NCBI GenBank assembly: GCA_036524155.1
Contig: DATDCV010000483.1
Span: 1 to 17,436, forward strand
Length of the DNA: 17,436 nt
Source: DATDCV01 sp036524155
GTDB lineage: Bacteria > Verrucomicrobiota > Verrucomicrobiia > Limisphaerales > UBA8199
Direction: 5' to 3'
This document shows positions 1 through 8,450 of the stretch, one piece after another. How positions within the stretch are numbered: position 1 is the first letter of the stretch; each line of letters opens with the position of its first letter. The notes under the pieces were generated by a model. It saw only the letters and a list, made by a program, of their open reading frames with translations. It searched no databases and was not told the DNA's origin. The position numbers and the translations under genes are program-made.

Positions 1-226
1 TCCCCCATCCGCCTTCGCCAAGCCTACGGCGGACGAGGAGCCGGAGAGGGGCACCAGACGCGCCGCTTGCCCGCTCTCCTCCCTGGCGCAGAGGGCTGAG
101 GAGAGATTTCTTCGCACCCAAGTACCGCGCCTCGGGCCCCCAAACCCATGGAGTTCGATTCCCTCTCCTCCCTGGGAGGAGAGGGCTGGGGAGAGAAGGC
201 CCTTTATTTCTTCTTCAGCCAAGTTC
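1..226. repeat. Non-coding leader region with two degenerate CTCTCCTCC palindromic repeats
   Basis: No credible gene is seen in these 226 bases. Positions 161-185 form a perfect inverted repeat: 12 bases (161-172), one T, then the 12-base complement (174-185), followed by GGCTGGGGAGAG. A degenerate copy of the same unit lies at 73-105 (GCTCTCCTCCCTGG, then GAGGGCTGAGGAGAG). A third small inverted repeat, TCCGCC at 8-13 with GGCGGA at 28-33, opens the window. The arrangement looks like dispersed palindromic intergenic repeats rather than a promoter. The 161-185 hairpin ends 41 bases before the start of the following gene, so it could also end transcription entering from the left, although no T-run follows it. 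Family assignment is inference. Confidence 0.6.
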
Positions 227-3200
227 GTGGAGCGGCCGCCCTTCCTCTTTTCTGTCAACCATCTCGCCTGGGCAGCTCTTTGCGCTTTGGTCTGGCTTTC
301 CCTCTCGCCCGGAGCCGGCGGGGCTGAGGCGGACGCCACCAACGAAGCCCGCTTCCTGGCGCACACGCGGCAGCTTATTTTCGAAGGGCGGCGCAGCGGG
401 GAGGGTTACTTCTCTCCGGACGGCAAGGCGCTGATCTTCCAGAGCGAGCGCGAGCCGGGCAATCCGTTCTTCCAGATTTACAGCCTGGACCTGGAGAGCG
501 GCGACACAGTTCGGGTGTCACCCGGCACGGGCAAAACCACCTGCGCGTTCTTCCGGCCGGGAACGGACGAGGTCATCTTTTCTTCGACGCACCTCGACCC
601 GGAATCCCCGGCGAGGCAAAAAGCCGAATTTGAATTCCGGGCCGCCGGCAAGGAACACCGGTACTCGTGGGATTACGACGACCAGATGGACGTCTTTATG
701 GCGCGCCGCGACGGCTCAGGCCTGCGCCAACTGACAAAGGCGCAGGGCTACGACGCCGAGGCCTCCTGTTCGCCGGATGGAAAACTGATTGTCTTCTGCT
801 CACTCCGCGATGCCTATCCGACGAATAAGCTTTCGACGGCCGAGCTCAAGCACCTCGAAACCGATCCATCGTGGTTCGGCGAGATTTACCTGATGAATGC
901 CGACGGCTCGGGCGTCCGCCGGCTGACACGCACGCCCGGCTACGACGGCGGGCCGTTCTTCTCGCCGGACGGGCAGCGGATTCTGTGGCGGCGTTTCAGC
1001 GAGAAAGGCGACACGGCGGACGTGTTCACGATGAACCTCGAGGGGGGCGATGTGCGCCGCCTGACGGATTTCGGCGCGATGTCCTGGGCGCCCTATTTTC
1101 ATCCCTCGAGCCGGTACGTCATCTTCACCGCGAACAAGCTCGGGTTCGCCAATTTCGAGCTGTTCATCGTGGATGCGGAGGGCACCCGGGAACCGGTGCG
1201 CGTGACGTTCACGGACGGTTTCGACGGGTTGCCGGTGTTTTCGCCCGGCGGCACAAAACTCGCCTGGACTTCCAACCGCACGCCGGACAAGAAATCGCAG
1301 ATCTTCCTGGCAGACTGGAACCAGGGCGCGGCGCTCGAGGCTTTAAAGGCTGCCCCACCCCGCCAGCCCGCGGGCACGAACGTGACTGCGGCGGCGAGCG
1401 GCAGGACAGCGAATGCCGTGCCGCCCGGAATCGCCGCCGACGTTATGCCGACGCCGACAACGCACGGTTCAGCCTTTTCCCCGGAAATTACCACGAACGA
1501 TCTTCACGCGGTGGTTTCGTACCTGGCTTCGGACGAACTCGAAGGCCGCCTGGCTGGCTCGCGCGGCGCGGAGTTGGCGGCCGAGTATATCGCGGAACAG
1601 ATGAAGCGCATCGGCCTCCAGCCGGTGGGGACCAATGAGGGCCTCTTTCAGCGGTACGACTTCAACGCCGGCGCCCGCGTGCTGACCAACGCCAACCGGC
1701 TCGTCGTTACTCCCGCGGGCGGCACGCCAGTGGAGTTTACGGTCGAAAAAGACTTCCGGCCGGTTGCCTTCACCGCCAACGCCGAGGTCGAGGGCGAGGT
1801 TGTTTTCGTCGGTTACGGTCTGTCGGTGCCCGGCAAGCCCGGTGAAGGCTACGATTCCTACGCCGGGGTGAACATCTCGAACAAGATCGCTCTGGTGCTG
1901 CGTTATGTGCCCGAAGAAGCGGACTCGAAGCGCCGGGCCGAGCTGAACCGCTACGCCGGCGTGCGCTACAAAGCGCTGCACGCGCGCGAGCATGGCGCCA
2001 GGGGCGTGCTGTTCGTCACCGGGCCGACCTCGCCCAACGCCGGCGAGTTGCTCAAGATGTCTTCCGACAGCAGCCTTTCGGGTTCGGCCCTGCCCATCGC
2101 TTCGATCGGCAGCAACGTGGTCAATGCGCTCTTTGCCGGTTCCGGTAAGGACCTCCGGGAGCTCCAGGCGGCTCTGGACAAGGAGAACCCCCATGCCGAA
2201 ACCACGCTGGCGCCGACGAACGTCCGCGTCCGGCTCATGACCGGGGTCGAGCACATCCGCAAACCGGACCGCAACGTGCTCGGCATGATACCGCCGGCGG
2301 CGACTGCCGCCGGCCAGGGGGAGGCCGAGTACGTGATGCTCGGCGCGCATTACGATCACCTGGGTCACGGCGAAAGCGGCGCGATGAACCGCAAGGGCGA
2401 GGAGGGGCAGATCCACCCGGGCGCCGACGACAACGCCTCCGGAGTCGCGACGATGCTAGAAGTGGCCGACGCGCTCGCCGGCGAGCGGAAGCAGAACCCG
2501 GGCGCGTTTTCGCGCGGCCTCATCTTCGCGGCGTGGTCGGGCGAAGAGACCGGCCTCATCGGGTCATCATGGTTTGCCGAGCATCCGTTGCTGCCGCTGA
2601 CCAATGTGACCGCGTATCTAAATTTCGACATGGTGGGGCGGCTGCGTGACAACAAACTGATGCTGCAAGGCGTCGGCTCTTCACCGGCCTGGACGAAGCT
2701 CATCGAGAAACGAAATGTGGCCGCCGGGTTCAACGTTTCCCTCCAGGACGATCCCTACTTGCCGTCGGACACCACGGCGCTCTATCCGAAAGGCGTGCCC
2801 GTGCTCGAGTTCTTCACCGGCAGCCATGAGGAATATCATCGCCCGGTGGACAAGCCGGATACGTTGAATTACGAAGGTATGGAACGGATCGCGAAACTGG
2901 CGCGCGGCATCGTCGCCGATCTCGAAAGCTCCGCGCGCCCTGCCTACGCGCAGGTAGCCCGCCGCGACGCCGGCACCGGTGGCCGGGAGACCCTTCGCGC
3001 CTACCTGGGCACCATCCCCGATTACGCCACGGAGGTGCAGGGCGTGAAACTCAGCGGTGTCCGCGCGGGCGGACCGGCGGACAAAGCGGGCCTCAAAGGT
3101 GGCGATGTGATCGTCGAATTCGCCGGGACAAAGATCACCAGCATTTACGATTACACTTATGCGCTCGACGCGGTGAAGATTGGGCAGCCCGTGACGGTGG

Positions 3201-3259
3201 TCGTTCAGCGCGGCGGCGAGCGCGTGACCGTCAGCGTGACGCCCGAGGCGAGAAAGTGA
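227..3259 (+). CDS. Secreted PD40 beta-propeller / M28 family metallopeptidase / PDZ fusion protein
   Basis: A 1010-residue exported protein. Residues 1-34 look like a signal peptide (hydrophobic stretch about 11-27). Residues about 45-365 carry repeated PD40/TolB-type blades (FSPDGKALIF, CSPDGKLIVF, FSPDGQRILW, FSPGGTKLAW), predicting a six-bladed propeller. After a Pro/Ala-rich linker (370-415), residues about 425-895 are an M28 aminopeptidase-like domain with a PA-like insert (about 515-640). The di-zinc ligands are visible: H708 (GAHYDHLG), D735 (GADDNASG), catalytic E773 with E774 (SGEETG), D801 (NFDMVG) and H871 (EEYHRP). Residues about 925-1005 form a PDZ domain (SGVRAGGPADKAGLKGGDVI). 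It probably trims peptides outside the cytoplasm, with the propeller and PDZ binding substrates or partners. Start is GTG at 227, chosen because it gives a full signal peptide; no clear Shine-Dalgarno was seen. It stands alone on its strand. Confidence 0.93.
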   Translation: MERPPFLFSVNHLAWAALCALVWLSLSPGAGGAEADATNEARFLAHTRQLIFEGRRSGEGYFSPDGKALIFQSEREPGNPFFQIYSLDLESGDTVRVSPGTGKTTCAFFRPGTDEVIFSSTHLDPESPARQKAEFEFRAAGKEHRYSWDYDDQMDVFMARRDGSGLRQLTKAQGYDAEASCSPDGKLIVFCSLRDAYPTNKLSTAELKHLETDPSWFGEIYLMNADGSGVRRLTRTPGYDGGPFFSPDGQRILWRRFSEKGDTADVFTMNLEGGDVRRLTDFGAMSWAPYFHPSSRYVIFTANKLGFANFELFIVDAEGTREPVRVTFTDGFDGLPVFSPGGTKLAWTSNRTPDKKSQIFLADWNQGAALEALKAAPPRQPAGTNVTAAASGRTANAVPPGIAADVMPTPTTHGSAFSPEITTNDLHAVVSYLASDELEGRLAGSRGAELAAEYIAEQMKRIGLQPVGTNEGLFQRYDFNAGARVLTNANRLVVTPAGGTPVEFTVEKDFRPVAFTANAEVEGEVVFVGYGLSVPGKPGEGYDSYAGVNISNKIALVLRYVPEEADSKRRAELNRYAGVRYKALHAREHGARGVLFVTGPTSPNAGELLKMSSDSSLSGSALPIASIGSNVVNALFAGSGKDLRELQAALDKENPHAETTLAPTNVRVRLMTGVEHIRKPDRNVLGMIPPAATAAGQGEAEYVMLGAHYDHLGHGESGAMNRKGEEGQIHPGADDNASGVATMLEVADALAGERKQNPGAFSRGLIFAAWSGEETGLIGSSWFAEHPLLPLTNVTAYLNFDMVGRLRDNKLMLQGVGSSPAWTKLIEKRNVAAGFNVSLQDDPYLPSDTTALYPKGVPVLEFFTGSHEEYHRPVDKPDTLNYEGMERIAKLARGIVADLESSARPAYAQVARRDAGTGGRETLRAYLGTIPDYATEVQGVKLSGVRAGGPADKAGLKGGDVIVEFAGTKITSIYDYTYALDAVKIGQPVTVVVQRGGERVTVSVTPEARK

Positions 3260-3278
3260 CGACAGCCCCCACGCCGGA

Positions 3279-3322
3279 AAATCCGAAATCCGAACTTCGG
3301 GTTTCTTTCGGATTTCGGATTT
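3279..3322. repeat. Perfect 16-bp inverted repeat downstream of the M28 gene (possible terminator)
   Basis: AAATCCGAAATCCGAA at 3279-3294 is exactly complementary to 3307-3322, with a 12-base loop containing CTTCGGG. It starts 20 bases after the stop of the propeller/M28 gene, so the transcript would form a 16-bp stem there. No U-run follows, so intrinsic termination is uncertain. The arm motif (AAATCCGAA) recurs in the repeat blocks near 13255-13280 and 14759-14780, which suggests a dispersed repeat family rather than a gene-specific terminator. Confidence 0.7.
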
Positions 3323-3347
3323 CAACGCCACGGGGGTCGCTCGATTG

Positions 3348-3411
3348 GGCAAAAAGCCGCCTCTGGGCGGCCGCGGGTTCGTACGCCTCGCGCCCGCGGT
3401 GACTTTTTGCC
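3348..3411. repeat. Nested palindromic intergenic element
   Basis: GGCAAAAAG (3348-3356) pairs with CTTTTTGCC (3403-3411). Inside it CCGCGGG (3371-3377) pairs with CCCGCGG (3393-3399), giving a two-tier hairpin of 64 bases. It lies 88 bases upstream of the cyclase start. It may be a second palindromic repeat, a structured RNA or a bidirectional terminator; the sequence alone does not decide. The remainder of the 240-base gap (3260-3499) shows no gene. Confidence 0.5.
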
Positions 3412-3499
3412 TTGCTGTGGCGCAGAGCCGCCCGTTTACTGGCATTGCCGAGCCATTCGGCACCGTTGATCGCGAGAGATCGCAACTATCAACTATATT

Positions 3500-4315
3500 A
3501 TGAGTGACGCTGCCCAATCGGACATACCACCACAAACGGCGAAGGCCGACACCACGAGCATCACGCACGACAAAACCAGGCTTCCGTCGCGGTTCCCGGG
3601 ACTCGAGGACGAATACGTCAAAGCGGAACTGCACACCGGCATCGTCATGTTTGCCGATATCCGCGAGTTTTCGTCTTATATGGACGCCAATTCGGACTAC
3701 GCGATCAGCCTGCTGGCCTGTTTCCGGCGGGTGCTGTCGCAGCACTTGTCGGCCAAATCGCTGAAGGCCAATGAGGGCAGCCGGTATACGACGTTCGCCA
3801 AAGAGCTCGGCGACGGCGTGATGATGATGTGGATCGCCGAGCAGGGATCGATTACTGACATTTCCGTTGAGGAAATCACCGGGCTGGCCTTCGTCGCCCA
3901 GGAGGTTGTTAAACGCTTTTACGAATTATCCGCCGACTTCGCCCCGGAAAAATATCATGTCGGCATTGGCATCGCTATCGGCTCGTTCCAACGGCTGCTG
4001 TATCCGGACAAGGCCAATCCTGCCCTGTTCCGCTATCGGGACTACTGCGGCGGCACAATCAACATCGCCTCCCGCCTCGAAAGCCTGTCCCGGCCCAACG
4101 GCGTGACGATTTCGTTCGACGCCCTCCCTCTCAACAAGAAGAACGAAATCAAGAGCCGCCTCTCCACCCAGGACTTTAAAGAAGTGACTCACGAGATCAG
4201 GGGCATCGGCAAAGCGCGGCTCCTGCAATGGATATTTGACGTCCAGGGCGCCGGCGCTGCCGACCTGTCCGCGGCGGTCAAACCGAAGCCCGACGCTGAC
4301 AAGCCGCAAACATAG
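3500..4315 (+). CDS. Soluble class III adenylate/guanylate cyclase-like protein
   Basis: A 271-residue protein with no membrane segment or signal peptide. Residues about 45-245 match the class III nucleotidyl cyclase homology domain. The first metal aspartate is D53 in FADIREFSSY. The second is D105 in KELGDGVMMMW, preceded by K101. The transition-state Asn/Arg pair fits N188 and R192 in GTINIASRLE. In canonical adenylyl cyclases the base-selecting Asp sits three residues before this Asn; here the position is Gly185, so base specificity cannot be read and may be unusual. The N-terminal 40 residues and the Lys/Pro/Asp-rich tail (255-271) look disordered. No sensor domain (PAS, GAF, HAMP) is attached. 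The ATG at 3500 lacks a clear Shine-Dalgarno. It converges on rmuC with 51 bases between stops. It likely makes a cyclic nucleotide second messenger; activity is inferred. Confidence 0.88.
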   Translation: MSDAAQSDIPPQTAKADTTSITHDKTRLPSRFPGLEDEYVKAELHTGIVMFADIREFSSYMDANSDYAISLLACFRRVLSQHLSAKSLKANEGSRYTTFAKELGDGVMMMWIAEQGSITDISVEEITGLAFVAQEVVKRFYELSADFAPEKYHVGIGIAIGSFQRLLYPDKANPALFRYRDYCGGTINIASRLESLSRPNGVTISFDALPLNKKNEIKSRLSTQDFKEVTHEIRGIGKARLLQWIFDVQGAGAADLSAAVKPKPDADKPQT

Positions 4316-4366
4316 ACCGGCGAAACACCGGGATCATTGGCGCCCCGTCGACTCTTCGTGAAAGGG

Positions 4367-6064
4367 TCAGATTCCGATGGGTGAGGACTCGTCTGTGTCC
4401 TCCGATTCAGCCGGCGGGGGGTTGTTTTGCAGCCCCAGCACCGTCGTGGCCTGCTCACCCGGCAACTGCTGCACTTTGTCCAGAGCGTCCTCCATAACGC
4501 GGGTCCGAACCCCGGTTTCGTCCAGAGTTCTCGTGGCGGTCTTAAGCTGCTTCTTCACCCGGGTCAGCACCTCGCCAAATTTGCCGAACTCGGTTTTCAC
4601 CGCGCCCAGGACCGTCCAAACTTCCCCGGCGCGCTTTTCGATGGCGAGGGTCTGAAAGCCAACCCTTAAGCTGCTGAGGATGGCGGCCAAAGTCGTCGGC
4701 CCGGCGACCAGCACGCGGTATTTCTGCTGGAGTTCGTCATGGAAGCCAGGCTGACGGAGCACTTCGGCGTAGAGGCCTTCCGTCGGCAGGAACAGAATTC
4801 CGAAATCAGTGGTGAAGGGCGGCGCAATGTACTTTTTGTGAATGTCTTTTGCCATTCCGGACACCTCGTTGAGGAGATCTTTGGTGGCTTGCTTCACCCC
4901 TTCCGTATCCGCGGCGGCGGCGGCGGCCATCAGCCGTTCATAGTCCTCCTTGGGAAACTTGGCGTCGATCGGCAACCAAACCGGCTGGTTGCCATTCGAT
5001 TCCTTGCCCGGCAATTTGACGGCGAATTCCACCGTTTCGCGTTCGTCCTGCACGCGAACATTCCGTCCGTACTGGTCTGGGGTGAAAATCTGTTCGAGGA
5101 TGGCGCCCAACTGGTATTCGCCCCAGGTGCCGCGCTCTTTCACATTGGTGAGAACACGCTTCAAGTCGCCGACGCCGGTAGCGAGGCTTTGCATTTCGCC
5201 GAGGCCCCTCTGGACGGCCTCCAACCGCTCGCTCACCAATTTAAAGGACTCGCCCAGTCTCTTTTCCAGAGTGTCGTGGAGCTTTTCATCGACGGTCTTG
5301 CGCATCTCCTCGAGCTTCTGTTCATTGCTTTGCTGGATCTGCTGGAACTTGAGGTCCAAGCCCTCGCGTGCTTTTTTCTGCTCTTCCTGGTGGGTTTTTT
5401 CCAGGTCCTTGAGCGCGGTGACCACCTCAGCCAATTGCTTCCTTTGCTCCTCCATCATCAGTTGGAGTTTCTCATCCAAGGTCCGCCTCACTTGCGCCAG
5501 GCGCTCGTCGCTGGCCTGCTGCACCTGCTGCAACTGCGCGTGGATCTTCTCCCGTTGCGCGTCCAGTTCTTTGCGGTTTGCTTCGGTGAGTTCCTTAACC
5601 GCTTTGGTCACCTCGGCGCCGCGGCGTTCGTGCGCCTCCTGGCTGGCCTGCAATTTCACCTCGGTCGCCTGGCGGACAGCTTCCAGTCCTTCCTTCGTCG
5701 TGTTTTGAATGTCCTTAAGCCCATCGCTGGTGCGTTGCACCAGCTTCTCGACTTCGCCCCGGGTGGCGGCGGCGGCTTCCTGCGTGGCTTTGGTGAGTTC
5801 ACCGAGCAGGTTCTTCTGGTTTTCGCCCAGCGCATTGACGGTGCTGACGAGCACGGCGTTGGCGTTGGTTTGCGCGGTGGCGACCTCTTCGCGCAGTCCG
5901 CGCGCCTGCCCGGACGCTTCGTCACGCGAGACCCGGAGTTCCTCGCGCAACGCCTGGTCGAGATTTTGTCCTATCGGCTGTTTGAGTTTATGCCAGACGA
6001 GCGCCAGCAAAAACAGAATAGCGAGCGCGGCGACCAGATTCAGCGCAGGTAACAAAGTATCCAT
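4367..6064 (-). CDS. rmuC: DNA recombination protein RmuC family, membrane-anchored coiled-coil protein
   Basis: From the ATG at 6064 the product is 565 residues. Residues 1-25 form a single N-terminal membrane helix (LVAALAILFLLALVW). About 30-290 is a long, Glu/Gln/Lys-rich coiled coil. About 295-520 is the RmuC domain, recognised by VKERGTWGEYQLGAILEQIF (about 308-327), PIDAKFPKEDY (about 365-375) and FLPTEGLYAEVL. E. coli RmuC is a predicted nuclease-fold protein that limits inversion between short inverted repeats. That is notable here because the window is full of inverted repeats, but the link is only suggestive. A TTG at 6157 would add 31 residues ahead of the membrane helix. I preferred 6064 because it begins directly at the anchor as is usual for the family. 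No strong Shine-Dalgarno is visible. The acidic tail (EDTDESS) is variable in the family. Confidence 0.92.
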   Translation of the reverse strand: MDTLLPALNLVAALAILFLLALVWHKLKQPIGQNLDQALREELRVSRDEASGQARGLREEVATAQTNANAVLVSTVNALGENQKNLLGELTKATQEAAAATRGEVEKLVQRTSDGLKDIQNTTKEGLEAVRQATEVKLQASQEAHERRGAEVTKAVKELTEANRKELDAQREKIHAQLQQVQQASDERLAQVRRTLDEKLQLMMEEQRKQLAEVVTALKDLEKTHQEEQKKAREGLDLKFQQIQQSNEQKLEEMRKTVDEKLHDTLEKRLGESFKLVSERLEAVQRGLGEMQSLATGVGDLKRVLTNVKERGTWGEYQLGAILEQIFTPDQYGRNVRVQDERETVEFAVKLPGKESNGNQPVWLPIDAKFPKEDYERLMAAAAAADTEGVKQATKDLLNEVSGMAKDIHKKYIAPPFTTDFGILFLPTEGLYAEVLRQPGFHDELQQKYRVLVAGPTTLAAILSSLRVGFQTLAIEKRAGEVWTVLGAVKTEFGKFGEVLTRVKKQLKTATRTLDETGVRTRVMEDALDKVQQLPGEQATTVLGLQNNPPPAESEDTDESSPIGI

Positions 6065-6166
6065 AATCGGATGGGCCAGGCGAACATACGCAATTGCCTG
6101 TGGTTTTAAAAGCACACACCAAACAATCGCCGGGGGGCCGATTACAAACCCTGGCAACGCCCAACC

Positions 6167-6379
6167 TCAACCGCCGTGCGCCAGCCACTTCTCCCTGAGC
6201 TCATCCTCCACGCGAGGCAACGGATACTCCCTCCGGTCACCGTACTCCCGCGGTCCCGACAAGTACTCGAGCGCTGGCCGAAGGGGAGCATTCCTGCCGG
6301 GTGGCTTCCGGAGTGCGTCAGTTGCAGGAAATCGGGGCGGCGTTAGATTGGTCCCAAACCATAAGGCGTGATGAAGCAT
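6167..6379 (-). other. Unassigned 70-codon open frame between rmuC and the DLH gene, possible gene remnant
   Basis: The gap between rmuC and the dienelactone hydrolase holds one open frame on the minus strand. Its C-terminal half looks protein-like: ALEYLSGPREYGDRREYPLP and then VEDELREKWLAHGG, rich in charged residues and free of low-complexity runs. The first dozen or so codons are less convincing, and its only ATG overlaps the first codons of the divergent hydrolase gene. It could be a small gene preceding rmuC (102 bases between them), the 3' end of a decayed gene, or chance. I do not recognise the family. Confidence 0.2.
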
Positions 6380-7171
6380 CCTATCATGTTCAGTGTTGTC
6401 ACCACCGTGGCCACGTTAGCGGCATCGGCCCAGGATTGGGCCAGGCCCCGCCTCGAGAACTCGCCCCGTCATCTGGAATGGGTGAAGGTCAAAAACGGGT
6501 CGCGCACTGTTAACTGCTTCATCGCTTACCCGGAGGTGAAGGGAAAAGCCACGGCGGTGATAGTGATCCACGAGATTTTCGGCCTCACCGATTGGGTGCG
6601 GAGCGTGGCGGATGAGTTGGCCGAGGCCGGCTACATTGCGATCGCTCCGGACCTGCTCTCGGGCACGGCGCCGGGAGGCGGCGGCACACCGGAGCTCGGG
6701 GGAGGCGATGCCGTCCGGAAAGCGATCTCGTCCCTTCCGGCGGAGCAAATCACAGCGGACCTGAACGCCGTGAAGGCTTACGTCAGCAAGCTGCCCGCGA
6801 GCAACGGCAAGGTGGCGGTCGGCGGCTTTTGCTGGGGCGGCACTCAGACGTTTCGTTACGCGACGAACGACAAGGACATCAAAGCCGCTTTCGTGTTCTA
6901 TGGCACCGGGCCGATGGAAGAAGAACAGTTGGCGCGAATCAATTGCCCGGTGTACGGCTTTTACGGCGGCAACGACGCGCGGGTGACCTCGACGGTCGAG
7001 AAAAGCGCCGGGCTGATGAAAAAAGCGGGCAAAGCCTACGAACCGGTAACCTACGAAGACGCGGGCCATGGCTTCATGCGCGCGGGACAGGCGCCCGACG
7101 CCAACGCCGCCAACAAGAAGGCGCTCAATGAGGGCTGGCGGCGCTGGAAGGAACTCTTGAGCAAGATCTAA
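6371..7171 (+). CDS. Secreted dienelactone hydrolase (DLH) family alpha/beta hydrolase
   Basis: A 266-residue protein starting at ATG 6371; a GTG immediately before it at 6368 is an alternative. AAGG at 6363-6366 is a close-set ribosome binding site. Residues 1-20 look like a signal peptide (FSVVTTVATLAASA), so it acts outside the cytoplasm. The DLH fold is shown by the family triad (numbered from the GTG): Cys155 in GGFCWGG, Asp203 in YGGNDARV and His234 in DAGHGFMR, plus Glu69 of VIHEIFGL, which activates the Cys in DLH enzymes. Classical DLH opens dienelactone rings in chlorocatechol breakdown, but secreted members are general carboxylesterases or lactonases. No aromatic degradation genes lie nearby, so a role on esterified plant polymers is more plausible (inference). 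It is transcribed alone, convergent with the GH43-like gene. Confidence 0.9.
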   Translation: MKHPIMFSVVTTVATLAASAQDWARPRLENSPRHLEWVKVKNGSRTVNCFIAYPEVKGKATAVIVIHEIFGLTDWVRSVADELAEAGYIAIAPDLLSGTAPGGGGTPELGGGDAVRKAISSLPAEQITADLNAVKAYVSKLPASNGKVAVGGFCWGGTQTFRYATNDKDIKAAFVFYGTGPMEEEQLARINCPVYGFYGGNDARVTSTVEKSAGLMKKAGKAYEPVTYEDAGHGFMRAGQAPDANAANKKALNEGWRRWKELLSKI

Positions 7172-7207
7172 ATCTAAACCTGGGAACATTCCGCTGCGCG
7201 GCGCTCC

Positions 7208-7224
7208 GGAGCCAACGAGGCTCC
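7208..7224. terminator. Weak hairpin between convergent genes
   Basis: GGAGCC (7208-7213), loop AACGA, GGCTCC (7219-7224) lies 37 bases after the hydrolase stop and 57 bases beyond the stop of the convergent GH43-like gene. It is GC-rich but no T-run follows on either strand, so it is only a candidate bidirectional terminator. Confidence 0.25.
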
Positions 7225-7281
7225 CTTCACGGCCGATTGGGTAAGTCAACCGTTCGGGGTGCAACCGCTCCCGGGCGCAGC

Positions 7282-8328
7282 TCAGTTGGCAGATCCCTTG
7301 CCGAACGCGGCCACCAGAGTGTCGTATTGCTTGCGGGTGATAGGGAGCATCGAGCCATGACGGACTTTTTGCGGCAGGTGATATTTATCCCAATCTGACC
7401 GCTGATTTCCGGCGGCCTGGAACCACGGGCCCTGCAGGTTGGCAGCCACCGAAAGACCATAAGCCACGCCGGGATACTGCTCGTAATAGAGATACCACGC
7501 CTTGCCGTTGGGCGAGGGAATGAGGGTGGGCGCCTCGCGAAAATTAGGGCTGATGGGCGGTCCCGGCTGCGAATACGGCCCCAGCAGGCTAGGCGCCCGG
7601 CAGATCCGGACAGTCTTGCCGGTAGCCCAGTCGAGGGTCGGATAACGCTCGTCCTTGAGGATGGCATAGTAATAATCGCCTTCCTTGCGGATGATCACGT
7701 CGATGGTGGCCATGTCCCAAGCGAAAAGCTTAAGGGGCGGCTGGGAGAAGGTCCGCAGGTCTTTCGAGGTGGCGAACAAGGTCCGTTGGCCCGCCCAGTA
7801 AGGTTCCGGCAGATCCGTTTTGCCGAGGTCATGGGTCGTGTGCCACGTGAGGAGGTACTGGGAACCGGTCTGGTCGAAAAAGAGCTTCGGGGCGCCGATA
7901 CGGGCCATGGCCCTTGGATAATCAGGCACATGCTTCAAGTCGGGTACATAGTCGCTGTATTTCTTCCAGATGATGAGATCCTCGGAGACCCAGAAGTTGA
8001 TATCGGGTTGGTCATCGCCGCGATTGCCGACCAGGTAATAGCGACCATCGTGCCCTTTCATAATGTCGGCATGTCCGCGATATTCTTGAAAAACCCGCTT
8101 TCCGCCATTGAGCATTTCCCAGTGCAACCCGTCCAGGCTCACGCTGTAATAAAGCCGCCAATAATCACCGTGGAGCATGTGAGCAAAGAGATAAGCCTCG
8201 TACTTGCGCGTTTCCCCGGGCGCAACTTGTCCCGGCGGATCGGGCATTTGGGCCTCGCAGGTTGCCGTCCACAAAACGCCGGCCCATATCAGTGAGGTTG
8301 TGCGAAGGTGCATCCTCAGGCTTCCCAT
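7282..8328 (-). CDS. Secreted GH43-like five-bladed beta-propeller glycoside hydrolase
   Basis: A 348-residue protein with an N-terminal signal (hydrophobic segment about 10-22, ending in Ala-Gln). The rest matches a GH43/GH62-type five-bladed propeller: D88 in HADIMKGHDGRYYLV (possible base), D210 in MATIDVIIRKEGDYYY (position of the pKa-modulating Asp), E265 in FREAPTLI (proton donor of GH43) and H324 in VRHGSM, the conserved GH43 'RHG' histidine. The CRAPSLLGPYS segment is also typical. GH43 enzymes remove arabinose or xylose residues from hemicellulose or pectin; the exact substrate cannot be read. The start may instead be ATG at 8313 (residue 6). Both give a signal peptide and neither has a well-spaced Shine-Dalgarno. 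It faces the DLH gene and diverges from the small gene at 8451. Confidence 0.8.
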   Translation of the reverse strand: MGSLRMHLRTTSLIWAGVLWTATCEAQMPDPPGQVAPGETRKYEAYLFAHMLHGDYWRLYYSVSLDGLHWEMLNGGKRVFQEYRGHADIMKGHDGRYYLVGNRGDDQPDINFWVSEDLIIWKKYSDYVPDLKHVPDYPRAMARIGAPKLFFDQTGSQYLLTWHTTHDLGKTDLPEPYWAGQRTLFATSKDLRTFSQPPLKLFAWDMATIDVIIRKEGDYYYAILKDERYPTLDWATGKTVRICRAPSLLGPYSQPGPPISPNFREAPTLIPSPNGKAWYLYYEQYPGVAYGLSVAANLQGPWFQAAGNQRSDWDKYHLPQKVRHGSMLPITRKQYDTLVAAFGKGSAN

Positions 8329-8450
8329 TCTTGCTTCACGATTCCGGGCATGGAATTGGCGATGCTCCGCTGATATGCCCAGAAGATCAAGGCGGGATCC
8401 CTGGTGAACGCGCGATTGACTGTAGTTGCCCCGAGCGTAACCTCTCGCTA

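Noticed and set aside
1469..2416. 315-codon minus-strand frame within the M28 gene
   Set aside because: Arg/His/Gly-rich shadow of the peptidase; the plus-strand frame holds all metal ligands.
4739..6052. 437-codon open frame on the plus strand opposite rmuC
   Set aside because: It mirrors the rmuC coiled coil: Glu/Gln/Lys codons on one strand give Leu-rich codons on the other. No start context or domain is present, and RmuC is clearly the real gene.
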